A DNA stretch of 64,000 nt, from NCBI GenBank assembly GCA_015486075.1, contig WFSG01000005.1:186001-250000 (forward strand), given 5' to 3'. This document shows positions 30,448-40,573 of the stretch, piece after piece. The position numbers were made by a program, and so were the translations under genes. How positions within the stretch are numbered: the first letter of the stretch is position 1; every line of letters begins with the position of its first letter. Under the pieces are notes generated by a model. It made no database searches, was not told where the DNA came from, and saw nothing but the letters and a program-made list of their open reading frames with translations. This DNA comes from Deltaproteobacteria bacterium. Lineage in GTDB: Bacteria > Desulfobacterota > Desulfomonilia > UBA1062.

Positions 30448-30529
30448 GTTTTTTCCCTTCCTTAACTTAGTTGTTTTGTTGCCTTGTAATCTACTGTGTC
30501 AATCGATATAGTTTGGCTCGTAAAAAAAA

Positions 30530-30889
30530 TTATTTCCGAGATTTGCTGGCACCAATTGCGCTGTCACCTTCCTCACCGGTACGTATCCTCACTGCATTGA
30601 CCATCTCTGAGATAAATATCTTACCATCTCCTATATCACCTGTTCTGGCTGCTTTAATTACAGTTGTAGTAATAGCTTCTATGTCCTCGTCTTTTGCAAC
30701 AATCTCGATCTTCACCTTGGGCAGAAAGGCAACCTTAAATTCCCTGCCGCGAAACTGTTCAGCCTTGCCCTTTTGTTGGCCATGGCCCTCAATGCGTACA
30801 ATACTCATCCCTGGGTAACCAAGTTCCAACAATGCCTCTTTCACATCAGCCAACTTTGTAGGCCTAATAATTATCTCCATCTTTTTCAC
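30530..30889 (-). CDS. glnB: PII nitrogen regulatory protein with Phe at position 51
   Basis: EGHGQQKGKAEQFRGREFKVAFLPKVKIEIV; ARTGDIGDGKIFI; VRIRTGEEGDSAI. Confidence 0.95.
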   Translation of the reverse strand: MKKMEIIIRPTKLADVKEALLELGYPGMSIVRIEGHGQQKGKAEQFRGREFKVAFLPKVKIEIVAKDEDIEAITTTVIKAARTGDIGDGKIFISEMVNAVRIRTGEEGDSAIGASKSRK

Positions 30890-30901
30890 TTTTTACCTCC
30901 C

Positions 30902-32275
30902 CTATCTGCCTGTTTCTATAAAGTCTGGATAAGCCGGTGTCCCATGTTCGATAATATCCAACCCTTGCAGTTCTTCTTCTGGGGATACACGAATACCAAA
31001 GGATTTATCCATCAATTTGAACATTATGTACCCCACGCCAAATGCCCAGACAAAAACTACTGCCATACTAATAAGCTGGGCAATAAGCTGTCCGCAGCCA
31101 CCACCATAAAACAATCCCGTGGCAAAGGGCTTAGTGATTGCGTAATTTCCGTATGTTCCATCAGCAAAGAGACCTACACTGAGAAGTCCCCACAATCCAC
31201 CAATGCCATGCACACTTACAGCGCCAACAGGATCATCTATGCCTACATTATCAAAGAATCGGACGCTGGCGTACATAAGTACTCCTGCAATAACTCCTAT
31301 TACAATCGCTGCCCAGCCTTCTACCCAGGCACAGGGTGCGGTAATTGCCACTAGACCAACTACAGCTCCGTTCAGCGCCATGCCCACATCCCACTTCTTC
31401 GACTGCCAGTACGAGATCAACAATGCTGAGAGTGCCCCAGCGGCGGCAGCCATGTTAGTATTTACCGCAATAATCGATATCCTCAGATGGTGCCCGTTGA
31501 ACGTGCTTCCTGGATTAAAACCAAACCACCCAAACCACAGTATGATGACACCAAGGGCGGCCATGGCAATACTGTGCCCTGGGATAGCCTGAGGCTTTCC
31601 TTTTACGTATTTACCATACCTAGGTCCTAAAACCATTGCGCCTGCAAGACCGACGAAGCCACCTATGGCGTGGACTACTCCACTTCCCGCAAAATCCAGG
31701 GCACCCAATCCGAAAGGAAGGGTTGAAAGCCAGCCTCCACCCCATACCCAGTGTCCATAAACTGGGTATACAATGGCGCTTACGACAATACTGTAAATCA
31801 AGTAGGCTTTAAACTTCAGTCGTTCAGCCACAGCACCAGATACAATGGTTGCAGCTGTGGCACAAAAGACCAGCATCCAGAACATACTAAGATACTTGCC
31901 CACATCGTAATACTTGCCGAGCATGAGCCAACCTCTAGTACCCAGAAGGCCATGCCAGTCTCCTCCCATCATTAGGGCATAACCGACAGCAAAAAAGATT
32001 AATGACCCCAATACATAGTCCATTAGGTTTTTAGCCATCAGGTTGGTGACGTTCTTTGCCCTGCAAAACCCTGCCTCAAGCATTGCAAACCCAGCTTGCA
32101 TGAACATAACAAGAAAGGCGCAGATCAATATCCATACATAATCCAGAGGGGCCTGAGGATTTGCCTTTAGGGTTTGAGCCCCTGTTGGGTCCTGTGCAAA
32201 TGCCAGAGATGCAATGCTAAAAAATAAGAAAGTAAATAAACTCAAGTACCATAAGCTTATCTTCATAGTTTTCAT
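30902..32275 (-). CDS. amtB: Ammonium transporter
   Basis: MFMQAGFAMLEAGFCRAKN, DFAGSGVVHAIGG, WFGWFGFNPGS, VHGIGGLWGLLSVGLFA. Confidence 0.97.
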   Translation of the reverse strand: MKTMKISLWYLSLFTFLFFSIASLAFAQDPTGAQTLKANPQAPLDYVWILICAFLVMFMQAGFAMLEAGFCRAKNVTNLMAKNLMDYVLGSLIFFAVGYALMMGGDWHGLLGTRGWLMLGKYYDVGKYLSMFWMLVFCATAATIVSGAVAERLKFKAYLIYSIVVSAIVYPVYGHWVWGGGWLSTLPFGLGALDFAGSGVVHAIGGFVGLAGAMVLGPRYGKYVKGKPQAIPGHSIAMAALGVIILWFGWFGFNPGSTFNGHHLRISIIAVNTNMAAAAGALSALLISYWQSKKWDVGMALNGAVVGLVAITAPCAWVEGWAAIVIGVIAGVLMYASVRFFDNVGIDDPVGAVSVHGIGGLWGLLSVGLFADGTYGNYAITKPFATGLFYGGGCGQLIAQLISMAVVFVWAFGVGYIMFKLMDKSFGIRVSPEEELQGLDIIEHGTPAYPDFIETGR

Positions 32276-32565
32276 TTTAGGACCTCGCTTTATTTTGTTG
32301 TTAGAAACCTGGTTGTTGAACCATAACTTATGAAACTTCTTAAAAATCTACTCATACCTATGCATAAAACTGCTCTTATCCTTTACTTGGTAAAGACGTT
32401 GCTAAGAACGATAACCTTACAGCCGACAAGATAAGACGTAATATGGTAATATGCTGTTCATTTATCATACCCCCCTTCTTTTATATTTCCGGAAAACATC
32501 CAAACACGCGGCTAATCTCATTAATCGAGAACCCGGCAAGGACGTATCCATTATTCTTGTTTAAG

Positions 32566-32581
32566 AGCAACAGTGGTGCCA
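32566..32581 (-). promoter_or_regulatory. Sigma-54 promoter upstream of amtB
   Basis: Minus strand TGGCAC-CACTG-TTGCT; in the nifA-amtB intergenic region. Confidence 0.72.
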
Positions 32582-32706
32582 AGGCTTGTCCAAAATGTTT
32601 GCATGATATAACCAATTGATATATTTAAAGATATGACTAAGGTTAGTTTGTACCGTACTGCAGAAATTTTCTACATATTGGTAGGATTAATGTATATAAT
32701 CTACAT

Positions 32707-34305
32707 TTATGTATGAAATCTCTTTGTGTCAATTTTATACTTTTTTATCCTCAGGCCAACTATTCTCTCGCTTGTTCCAAGGATCCTGGCTGCCCTAGTT
32801 ATATTTCCTCGGGACGTCTTGAGTGCATCTAGTACTAACTCACGCTCAAGGTTATCCAGAGCACCTCTAAGGGTGTTGCTGTAAACCGTTCCAGTGGCAG
32901 TCGCTGTTTGGAGTGTTGGTGGGAGATGATATCCGTAGATAACCCCTTCATTGCTCAAGAGAACAGCTCGTTCAATGCAGTTCTCCAGTTCGCGAACGTT
33001 TCCAGGCCAGTGATAACTCATGAGCATATCTATAGCAGACGTTGAGATACGATGAATTTTCTTGTTGTTTGCGTTTGAATAACGCTCAATAAAAAAATCA
33101 GCCAATAGAGGTATATCCGTACGTCGTTCCCGTAAAGGAGGTACATATATAGGAAACACGTTCAACCGATAATACAAATCCTCTCTGAATTGCCCTTTCT
33201 CCATAAGGGCTTCAATATTACGGTTGGAGGCAGCTATGACCCGTACATCGGCCTTGATTGTCGTCATCCCACCCACACGCTCAAACTCTCGTTCCTGTAA
33301 TACACGTAGAAGCTTTAACTGTACAACAGGTGAGAGATCGCCTACCTCATCTAGAAATATGGTACCAGAAGAAGCCAGTTCAAAACGACCCTTTCTTTGC
33401 GATATGGCCCCTGTAAATGCGCCTTTTTCATGTCCGAAAAGCTCGCTCTCCAATACAGCCTCAGGTAACGCTGCACAATTGACCTTGATAAATGGCCCGT
33501 TTGCTCTCAGGCTATTATAATGTATGGCATTGGCCACTAATTCTTTTCCAGTCCCACTTTCACCCCGTATCAAGACTGTGGCATTACTCTTAGAGACCTG
33601 TGCTATGAGGTCGTACACCTTCTGCATGGCCTTGGACTTCCCTATAATATTGGAAGGATGAAAATGATTCCTCAGCTCACTTTTAAGACGTGCGTTCTCA
33701 TGAATCAGGAACTCACGTTCTTCCTGTGCTTCCTGTCGGAGCTTAACTGCCTGAGCTATCATTGAGGCAATGATAGATAAAAGACGTACATCTTCCCTTA
33801 AAGATATGGTTTCATCAAACAATCTATCAGCACTCAACGCACCAACCACCTCATTGCCTATCTTGATTGGTACACATATGAAGGATACATCTTTTTTCTC
33901 TAGATTTTTATGCGATCCTGTACGGTTTAGAAAAAGTGGCTCCTCAGAGACCCTGGGCACTACAGCAGTTCGGCCTGTTTGTACGACCTTTCCCGTAACC
34001 CCTTCCCCTAACTTATACCTGCCTTGCCTTCTCTGGGTGGCAGAGAGGCCGTGCGCACACTCTATGAAAATTTCCCCTGTTTTTCTGTTAAGAAGCGTAA
34101 GTGTACCATGGCTCATACCCATACGCTCTGCAAGCGCATTAAGTACGGGGCTAACCACATCTCGTAGATCCATGCTACGCTCCAGGGCCTGGCTGATCTC
34201 CCAGAGCAAAGATAACTCATTTATTTTTCTTTTGATTATCTCCTTATTATATTTGGAATATTGTCTCATAGAGACTTCCCCTGTTATTCTTGGCCATTTT
34301 ATCAT
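32707..34305 (-). CDS. nifA: NifA-like sigma-54-dependent activator (GAF-AAA+-Fis HTH)
   Basis: GAF region; [41 protein letters not shown]; Fis-type [30 protein letters not shown]. Confidence 0.88.
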   Translation of the reverse strand: MIKWPRITGEVSMRQYSKYNKEIIKRKINELSLLWEISQALERSMDLRDVVSPVLNALAERMGMSHGTLTLLNRKTGEIFIECAHGLSATQRRQGRYKLGEGVTGKVVQTGRTAVVPRVSEEPLFLNRTGSHKNLEKKDVSFICVPIKIGNEVVGALSADRLFDETISLREDVRLLSIIASMIAQAVKLRQEAQEEREFLIHENARLKSELRNHFHPSNIIGKSKAMQKVYDLIAQVSKSNATVLIRGESGTGKELVANAIHYNSLRANGPFIKVNCAALPEAVLESELFGHEKGAFTGAISQRKGRFELASSGTIFLDEVGDLSPVVQLKLLRVLQEREFERVGGMTTIKADVRVIAASNRNIEALMEKGQFREDLYYRLNVFPIYVPPLRERRTDIPLLADFFIERYSNANNKKIHRISTSAIDMLMSYHWPGNVRELENCIERAVLLSNEGVIYGYHLPPTLQTATATGTVYSNTLRGALDNLERELVLDALKTSRGNITRAARILGTSERIVGLRIKKYKIDTKRFHT

Positions 34306-34742
34306 CTTTATAACATCATTACTATCTTAATCCTACAATATGGTATGATTATTGTACTGCTCCTATACTGCTTCCCATTAACATAGCTAGATGAACCTAG
34401 GAGTATTTAGTTTAATATATGTAACGGGGGAAGGCAGGATAGAGCATCCTAGGAAAGATTTACAGACTAATCATTTATCGGTAGTAGGTCTCCAGATAAG
34501 GTTGAACAACTTTACTGGACGAATACTCTCAATATTCAGTTTGACTAATGGGAAAGCGCTACGTTCTAGAGATGTCAGGATTCGCTATTTACTCAAATTG
34601 GCTATTGATAACACCATGATATTATGTCTATATAAACTTAATATAATCTATAATCTTAGCAGGCTACAACTTCAGGATACTCTATGTTTAATTTTGATCG
34701 TAGAGCATTCAAGTAAACATTTTGAGAGGGGGAAATATTATT

Positions 34743-35501
34743 GTGAAGAAATTCAATGCATTCTTGGTTATTATGTTTTTTGCAGCAAATTGTTTTGGTG
34801 CAGACCTGATAGTATTGAGCGGAGCAGGATTAATGAAACCCATGGAGGAATTGCGCCAAGGTTTTGAGAGACGCTATGGTGTGAACTTGGATATTCACTA
34901 CGGCAGCTCGGGTGAGATATTTGGCCAGGTTGCTTCTGGCCAGGCTTGCGACGTGTTAGTGCCAGGAGCCAAGAAATATACCGAGGATGCCCTGAAGAAT
35001 GGTTGGGTGATAAAAGGAACAATAAAGACCTTAGTGTATCATGTACCTACCATTGCTGTGCCTAGCGGTAACCCTAAAAACATTACCTGCCTTGAAGACC
35101 TTGCAAAGCCAGGGGTGCGCATTGCCATAGGTGATCCAAGGGCACCGGCCATTGGGAGGGTAGCTAGGAAAATACTTATAAAGAATGGATTGTGGGAGAG
35201 AGTCATGCCAAACATAACCGTCTATGCACCAACAGTAAACCAGTTACTCATATATGTTGCGTTAAGTCAAGTAGACGCTGCTATTATATGGGCTGACCTT
35301 GCTACATGGGCCGAGGCAAAGGGTAAGCTCAAGGTAGTAAAGATAGCGAAGAAAAAGAACATGATCAGAACCATATCAACGGCAGTATGCACTAATGCAC
35401 CTCACCGGGACATGGCTAGGAAATTTAATGAGTATATATCGTCCAATTATGGTATGAAGGTCTGGCAGAAATGGGGATTTAAACCCTGTAGAGATAACTA
35501 G
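34743..35501 (+). CDS. modA: Molybdate ABC transporter substrate-binding protein
   Basis: Signal peptide; DLIVLSGAGLMKPMEELRQGFERRYGVNLDIHYGSSGEIFGQVASGQACDVLVPG; start set at GTG 34743; followed by modBC. Confidence 0.88.
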   Translation: MKKFNAFLVIMFFAANCFGADLIVLSGAGLMKPMEELRQGFERRYGVNLDIHYGSSGEIFGQVASGQACDVLVPGAKKYTEDALKNGWVIKGTIKTLVYHVPTIAVPSGNPKNITCLEDLAKPGVRIAIGDPRAPAIGRVARKILIKNGLWERVMPNITVYAPTVNQLLIYVALSQVDAAIIWADLATWAEAKGKLKVVKIAKKKNMIRTISTAVCTNAPHRDMARKFNEYISSNYGMKVWQKWGFKPCRDN

Positions 35502-35510
35502 ACATGCACC

Positions 35511-36293
35511 ATGCATAAGCTAAATCTATTTAGATCAGCTCTTATCCTTGTTTCTTTATTCATAACTGCATTGCTCATGTTTGCAGTTGTATCGTTATTT
35601 TTAGTCCCGGACGTAAAGGATGTTTGGCACAATATATTTAGCAGGGAGATGATATTTTCCCTCAAGCTATCAGTTCTTACCGGCTTGATGTCCACGTTTC
35701 TTGTGATGGTATTCTCCATTCCAATTGGGTATGCCTTGTCCAGATTTACCTTTACGGGCAAAGGTTTTGTAAAAACCATTATTGATCTGCCCGTTGCTTT
35801 CCCAGAGTTGGTTCTTGGGCTGTGCCTGCTATTGCTTTTCGGTAATACCTGGCTAGGCAAGGCATTTGACTCGCTTGGCCTCAACTTTGTATTTACTAAG
35901 AAGGGTGTAGTCATAGCCCAGTTCTTCACTGCTTTACCTTATGCAAGCAGAATCATGAAGTCTACGTTTGACTACATTGATCCCAGGATGGAGTTTGTAT
36001 CCAGGTCACTAGGTTATTCCATGCCTGAAACCTTTATAAACGTAAGCCTTCCGCTTGCCAGGAATGGTGTCCTGGCGTCTGCCGTAATTAGCTTTGCGCG
36101 TTGTATAGGCACATTCGGGACAGTGTTAATACTTGCAGGAGGAACATACATGAAGACAGAGATCCTCCCAATCACGCTATACCTGAACATCTCTTACGGT
36201 AACATGGGCATGGCGCTTACCAGTGGAATAGTGCTTGCAGTGGTATCCTTTATTGCAATCTACATATTTGAGAAGGCAGAACTGGTCTTATGA
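35511..36293 (+). CDS. modB: Molybdate ABC transporter permease
   Basis: IPIGYALSRFTFTGKGFVKTIIDLPVAFPELVLGLCLLLLFG; EFVSRSLGYSMPETFINVSLPLARNGVLASAVISFARCIGTFG. Confidence 0.9.
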   Translation: MHKLNLFRSALILVSLFITALLMFAVVSLFLVPDVKDVWHNIFSREMIFSLKLSVLTGLMSTFLVMVFSIPIGYALSRFTFTGKGFVKTIIDLPVAFPELVLGLCLLLLFGNTWLGKAFDSLGLNFVFTKKGVVIAQFFTALPYASRIMKSTFDYIDPRMEFVSRSLGYSMPETFINVSLPLARNGVLASAVISFARCIGTFGTVLILAGGTYMKTEILPITLYLNISYGNMGMALTSGIVLAVVSFIAIYIFEKAELVL

Positions 36294-37345
36294 GCTTTTT
36301 CAGCGTAGAGAATCTCAACATAAACCTGGGGGAATTCAAACTGCAGCAGGTTTCCTTCGATCTTGATAGGATGGACTATCTTACTGTAATCGGGCCAACC
36401 GGGGCAGGCAAGACCATACTTCTTGAGAGCATCATCGGTTTCTGGCAACCTGATGAGGGTAGGATATACATAGAAGAACAGGACATAACCAATGAACCGC
36501 CTGAGAAGCGAAGGATCGGAATTGTGTACCAGGACTATGCGCTTCTCCCTCACTTTACAGTTTATGAAAATATTGCCTATGGTCTAAAAAAGAAACAAAA
36601 ACAAGGTATAAAAGAAAAAGTCCACGAGATAGCTATCTCTTTAAACATAGATCATCTTCTTCACAGGATGCCGTTGACCCTATCAGGAGGAGAGCAGCAA
36701 AGAGTAGCCTTGGCACGTGCCTTGATAGTGGAGCCAAGGATGCTCCTTATGGACGAACCCCTTTCTGCACTAGATCCCAAGACTCGCAGAGAAACAAGGG
36801 GCCTGCTCAGGCATGCAATTGAAAGGTTTGGTACTACGGTTATACATATTACGCACGACATGGAAGATGTATGGTCATTGGCCAACAAGGTGGCTATATT
36901 CAAAGACGGGTGCATGCTTCAGTTCGGTGCATTAGAGGATGTCTTCAACAGGCCCAAGAGCGAATTTATTGCCGAGTTTGTAGATGCCACAATCCTAAAA
37001 GGAATGGTTAGGGAGAATAGAGATGGCATAAGTATAATTGATGTCAATGGATTTAAACTGACCAGCCTTGATGATGCAACACCAGGGGAAAAAGTAAGGG
37101 TTGCAATACGGCCTGAAGATATCATCGTGGCGAGGGAAGTGCCTAGGGATATCTCGGCTCATAATGTACTGGAAGCAACCCTTGAGATGATTGTAAGAGA
37201 AGGTAAAACAAGTTCACTTAAACTGAGGGTCCGAGATTCGCTAATCACTGTGCTTGTTGCAAACAGTACCTTGCATCGCCTGGACCTCAAGCCCGGCGAC
37301 CGTATATATGCTGTCATAAAAGGGGCAAACGTGAGGATTGTCTAA
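36290..37345 (+). CDS. modC: Molybdate ABC transporter ATP-binding protein with TOBE-like C-terminus
   Basis: GPTGAGKTILLESIIG, LSGGEQQRVALARALIVEPRMLLMDEPLSALD. Confidence 0.92.
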   Translation: MSFFSVENLNINLGEFKLQQVSFDLDRMDYLTVIGPTGAGKTILLESIIGFWQPDEGRIYIEEQDITNEPPEKRRIGIVYQDYALLPHFTVYENIAYGLKKKQKQGIKEKVHEIAISLNIDHLLHRMPLTLSGGEQQRVALARALIVEPRMLLMDEPLSALDPKTRRETRGLLRHAIERFGTTVIHITHDMEDVWSLANKVAIFKDGCMLQFGALEDVFNRPKSEFIAEFVDATILKGMVRENRDGISIIDVNGFKLTSLDDATPGEKVRVAIRPEDIIVAREVPRDISAHNVLEATLEMIVREGKTSSLKLRVRDSLITVLVANSTLHRLDLKPGDRIYAVIKGANVRIV

Positions 37346-37551
37346 TTGACAACAGTACTTAGCACTCAACCAGGTATGTTTGAATTTGCTATGGGCTTTG
37401 AGACAGCCGTGGAGCGTCATGGGAATATTTTAAACATGGCAGTTATGATGGGCATATCAGCTTTGCTGACACACAAAGATTTCTTCTTGATTGACAAATT
37501 CACTGCTGTCTTAGTAGAATTCGACATATTTTTGTGTTGGAGGAGAGTGAC

Positions 37552-39768
37552 ATGCGTAAATTTTTCGGGCTTGGTTGTGTCGTCCTTTTTTTGTTACTAG
37601 GTACAGACCTTTTTGCACATCCAAACGTGACCCTCAGGGATGAAAACGGGGGACTGGTGAATGAAACAGGTTATCCTGTAAGCGTAAGGAATACCTGTGG
37701 GGCTTGTCACAACATAGACTTCATATCAAAATCCTACCATTTCCAGCAGGGTAGGCTTGCCCTGCTCCCGGAGGATGTTTACAAGAAGCACTATTACGAC
37801 AAGTACGGAAATAAGATCTTTAAGCACGGTCTTCCAAAGAAACTGAGTCCGGTTATTGACGGGGGTATGTACGGGAACAAGGTTGTCTGTCCCCATCCAG
37901 TGCCTGTAGGATCAACTGATGCAAGCAACCCTGCGTTCATAGGAATTACAACACCCGAATGGGTCATGCATTGTGGTCTGTGCCACCCTGGCGGTGGCCC
38001 GGCTGAAAAGGACAGGCATAATAAATTTCTGTATAAAAAAGGGGCCAAAGAAATAGCGGGTGAACTTTCATCTGGAAAGATCCCTGGCGATTATGTGGTG
38101 TGGGATGCCAAGAAGAAGACCTTTGTTCCGTTTGAATGGAAGAAATACGGGATAAACAATGTGGGAGAACCTGCATGCTTTTTGTGCCATTCAAGGCTTG
38201 TCAGTAAAGACCACAAGGCCCTTGGTAGTTATAGGAATGCTATTCTGGGTGGGTATCTTGCAGCGGCAAATACTCTGGCAGGAGGCCTGGCATCTTCATA
38301 TGATGCTAAGACTGGTAGGCTTAATTATAATATGGGCATGGATGTGGACAAGAAAACAAGAGGCTTACAGATAAATGGAAATATCATAGGTAAACCAACA
38401 GATGCTAGCTGCGCGCAGTGCCATGGTGGTTGGGTAGATGACATAGATGGGGATAACAAGATAACTCCAATGGATTTCTTCATACAGTTACTGGATCCAA
38501 AGTACTTACAGCCCGATACCTTCAAGGAGGCCATGATTTGGTATTATAGTGATAAATTTAAAGATCCAGAAGGCATACCAAAGGACATCGATGTACACAA
38601 GAAGATGGGAATCAGCTGCATAGACTGCCACAGCCCCGTGGGCCCTTCATCTCCCGTAATGCCTTCGCACGAGTTTGCAAAGGGTAATACAGGACCTTTA
38701 CATACAGTTAGGTGGCATCAGCTTGCCGGGACTGCAAGCTGCGAGAAGTGCCATACAAACCCTGTTTCTTTGCACAGGCATGTACTGGGCCCTGTTACAG
38801 GCATACACATGGAGAAGTTAAGCTGCACGCTGTGCCATATAAGCAAGAGGTATTTTTACAGGCTTAAGCTCGTGGATGAGACAGCACCCATTAATATTGT
38901 GAGTTATGACCGGAAGACAAAGAGGGTAACATTAAAGGGTGTCAACTACGTGGGTATGGGCTACCTTTGGGGCGATCCTAAAGACGGTATCTACTCTGAT
39001 ATAGCTCTGTTCCCAGAAAAGCGGGGTGATGGTAGCCTTAAGTGGAAATACAAGCCTGTAAATGTTGTAGGGCTACCTTATTTCGAGGACAATTCTACAG
39101 GTAAGTTTAGGCCTGTAAGGGAGAGATACATGTTCGAGGTGCTTAAGGTTGACTCCCACATACCCACCATGTACTTAACGTATGGCAAGCCAGCAAGGAT
39201 AGGTAAGGCCAAGTATCTCAGTTTGAAACCTAATACAGGCATGATAGCAATGGATAAAGCCCTTAATAGTGGTGCGCGCACGCTCATATACGCACTGCCG
39301 AACTACATAGACGTGAATCTGGACGGGCATTTTGACAGGGGTGATGTCCAGATAGTAGATGATACGAATCTCAAGGGTAATGGCAAGGACGGCATACCTG
39401 AGATCAATACGCTACGGGAAATAAAGGCTGCTGTTACGACACTTGAGAAGGTGATTACAGCGTCTACGGGCAAAAAGGGCGTAAGGGTTAGGCTATCAGT
39501 AACAATCAATCCATACCCGATAAGCCATAACGTAAGGCCAAAGCAGGAAGCCCTCAGCTGCACTGACTGCCATGGGTCAGGTGCAGGTCTTGATGGACAC
39601 ATGTTTACATCTCATACTGTTTTGTACTATCCATACGACAAGAGGGCTGTAAAGGCTGGCTATGTTAAGCTAGGTGTTCCCAGGATCCTTGAAGAACAGA
39701 ACCTCGCTGACAGGATTAAGAAGGAAATGCAGGACTTGGGGTTTAGATCTTCTCTAACTGAAAGGTAA
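37552..39768 (+). CDS. Octaheme multiheme cytochrome c, secreted
   Basis: Signal peptide; eight CxxCH (CGACH, CGLCH, CFLCH, CAQCH, CIDCH, CEKCH, CTLCH, CTDCH); SD GGAGGAG before MRKFFG. Confidence 0.9.
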   Translation: MRKFFGLGCVVLFLLLGTDLFAHPNVTLRDENGGLVNETGYPVSVRNTCGACHNIDFISKSYHFQQGRLALLPEDVYKKHYYDKYGNKIFKHGLPKKLSPVIDGGMYGNKVVCPHPVPVGSTDASNPAFIGITTPEWVMHCGLCHPGGGPAEKDRHNKFLYKKGAKEIAGELSSGKIPGDYVVWDAKKKTFVPFEWKKYGINNVGEPACFLCHSRLVSKDHKALGSYRNAILGGYLAAANTLAGGLASSYDAKTGRLNYNMGMDVDKKTRGLQINGNIIGKPTDASCAQCHGGWVDDIDGDNKITPMDFFIQLLDPKYLQPDTFKEAMIWYYSDKFKDPEGIPKDIDVHKKMGISCIDCHSPVGPSSPVMPSHEFAKGNTGPLHTVRWHQLAGTASCEKCHTNPVSLHRHVLGPVTGIHMEKLSCTLCHISKRYFYRLKLVDETAPINIVSYDRKTKRVTLKGVNYVGMGYLWGDPKDGIYSDIALFPEKRGDGSLKWKYKPVNVVGLPYFEDNSTGKFRPVRERYMFEVLKVDSHIPTMYLTYGKPARIGKAKYLSLKPNTGMIAMDKALNSGARTLIYALPNYIDVNLDGHFDRGDVQIVDDTNLKGNGKDGIPEINTLREIKAAVTTLEKVITASTGKKGVRVRLSVTINPYPISHNVRPKQEALSCTDCHGSGAGLDGHMFTSHTVLYYPYDKRAVKAGYVKLGVPRILEEQNLADRIKKEMQDLGFRSSLTER

Positions 39769-39824
39769 TACAAGAAGTTTGGTGTTATAGGAAATTAGGT
39801 AGTAGGTAGTACAACAAATTAGTC

Positions 39825-39854
39825 GCAGGAGGGTAGATCTAGCTACCCTCCTGC
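39825..39854. terminator. Probable bidirectional terminator between convergent genes
   Basis: GCAGGAGGGTAG-ATCTAG-CTACCCTCCTGC, 12-bp perfect stem, T-rich on + side. Confidence 0.8.
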
Positions 39855-39949
39855 TTTCCAAATTTCCCTGTGATTTGGAGCCTTGTTAGGGTATATTTTG
39901 TAATTTCAGAGAGTGGAGAGTAACACAATTTTTAGTCTTTTGACGAGGT

Positions 39950-40519
39950 CTACTTGTCTGCATAATGAGAATTCATATCTTCGATTGAAGAGAAACCGTT
40001 TGTTTCTGCAAGGTGCTTATAGCTTAACTCAACAAGGTTGACACCTTTGGCCAGGGCATTCTTGACATCTGAGTAGTAATATCCAAGCGTCTCGTCGGAA
40101 TAAGTCTCAAGCTCACTTCTTAAGTAGTTTGCAAAGCTATCTACTGGATTCTTCTTGAATACGTATGGATATCTTTCCTTGAGCTCTGCCAACCATTTTT
40201 TCTGAATATCCACGATTTTGTCTATAAAGAAGCTTTCTTTTAAAGGAGGAATTATGTTATCCATGCGTGCGTACTTCTCAACCATGAGATTCCTTCCCTT
40301 CCTCCTTGCCTCTTTCACATGCTTCAGATAGGCCTTAAGGGTTTTCTTGGACATGGGTGCAAAACCTATCTCCCTCATGTTTCTGAAGGCAGATAGGTTA
40401 TCCCTGCATGAGGACTCTTCCGAAGCCCTTACCTCTGTAAACCATTTCTCCTCTATATCCAATATTTGCCTTATAAGTGCCTTCTTTGTGTCCATTAGAT
40501 CAAAGATCATGAAACCCAC
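39950..40519 (-). CDS. DUF4125-like protein with internal duplication
   Basis: Resembles DUF4125 (SCRDNLSAFRNMREIGFAPMSKKTLKAYLKHVKEARRKGRNLMVEKYARM); two similar halves. Confidence 0.65.
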   Translation of the reverse strand: MGFMIFDLMDTKKALIRQILDIEEKWFTEVRASEESSCRDNLSAFRNMREIGFAPMSKKTLKAYLKHVKEARRKGRNLMVEKYARMDNIIPPLKESFFIDKIVDIQKKWLAELKERYPYVFKKNPVDSFANYLRSELETYSDETLGYYYSDVKNALAKGVNLVELSYKHLAETNGFSSIEDMNSHYADK

Positions 40520-40573
40520 CTTTAAATCATATTAAATTTCGTATAAAAAATATTCTATCTTCTCTTGTGCTCT

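Noticed and set aside
32690-32704. TGT-N9-ACA near the nifA 3' end as a NifA binding site
   Set aside because: NifA UAS is TGT-N10-ACA; spacing is off by one and AT-rich sequence makes chance likely
34391-34867. 158-aa + ORF upstream of and overlapping modA
   Set aside because: No good SD or recognisable motif, and it overlaps the modA signal-peptide frame; likely chance ORF in an AT-rich leader
37346-37600. 84-aa + ORF and lone TTAGCACTC half-site after modC
   Set aside because: No GAGTGCTAA partner, so not CIRCE; ORF overlaps the cytochrome start in another frame
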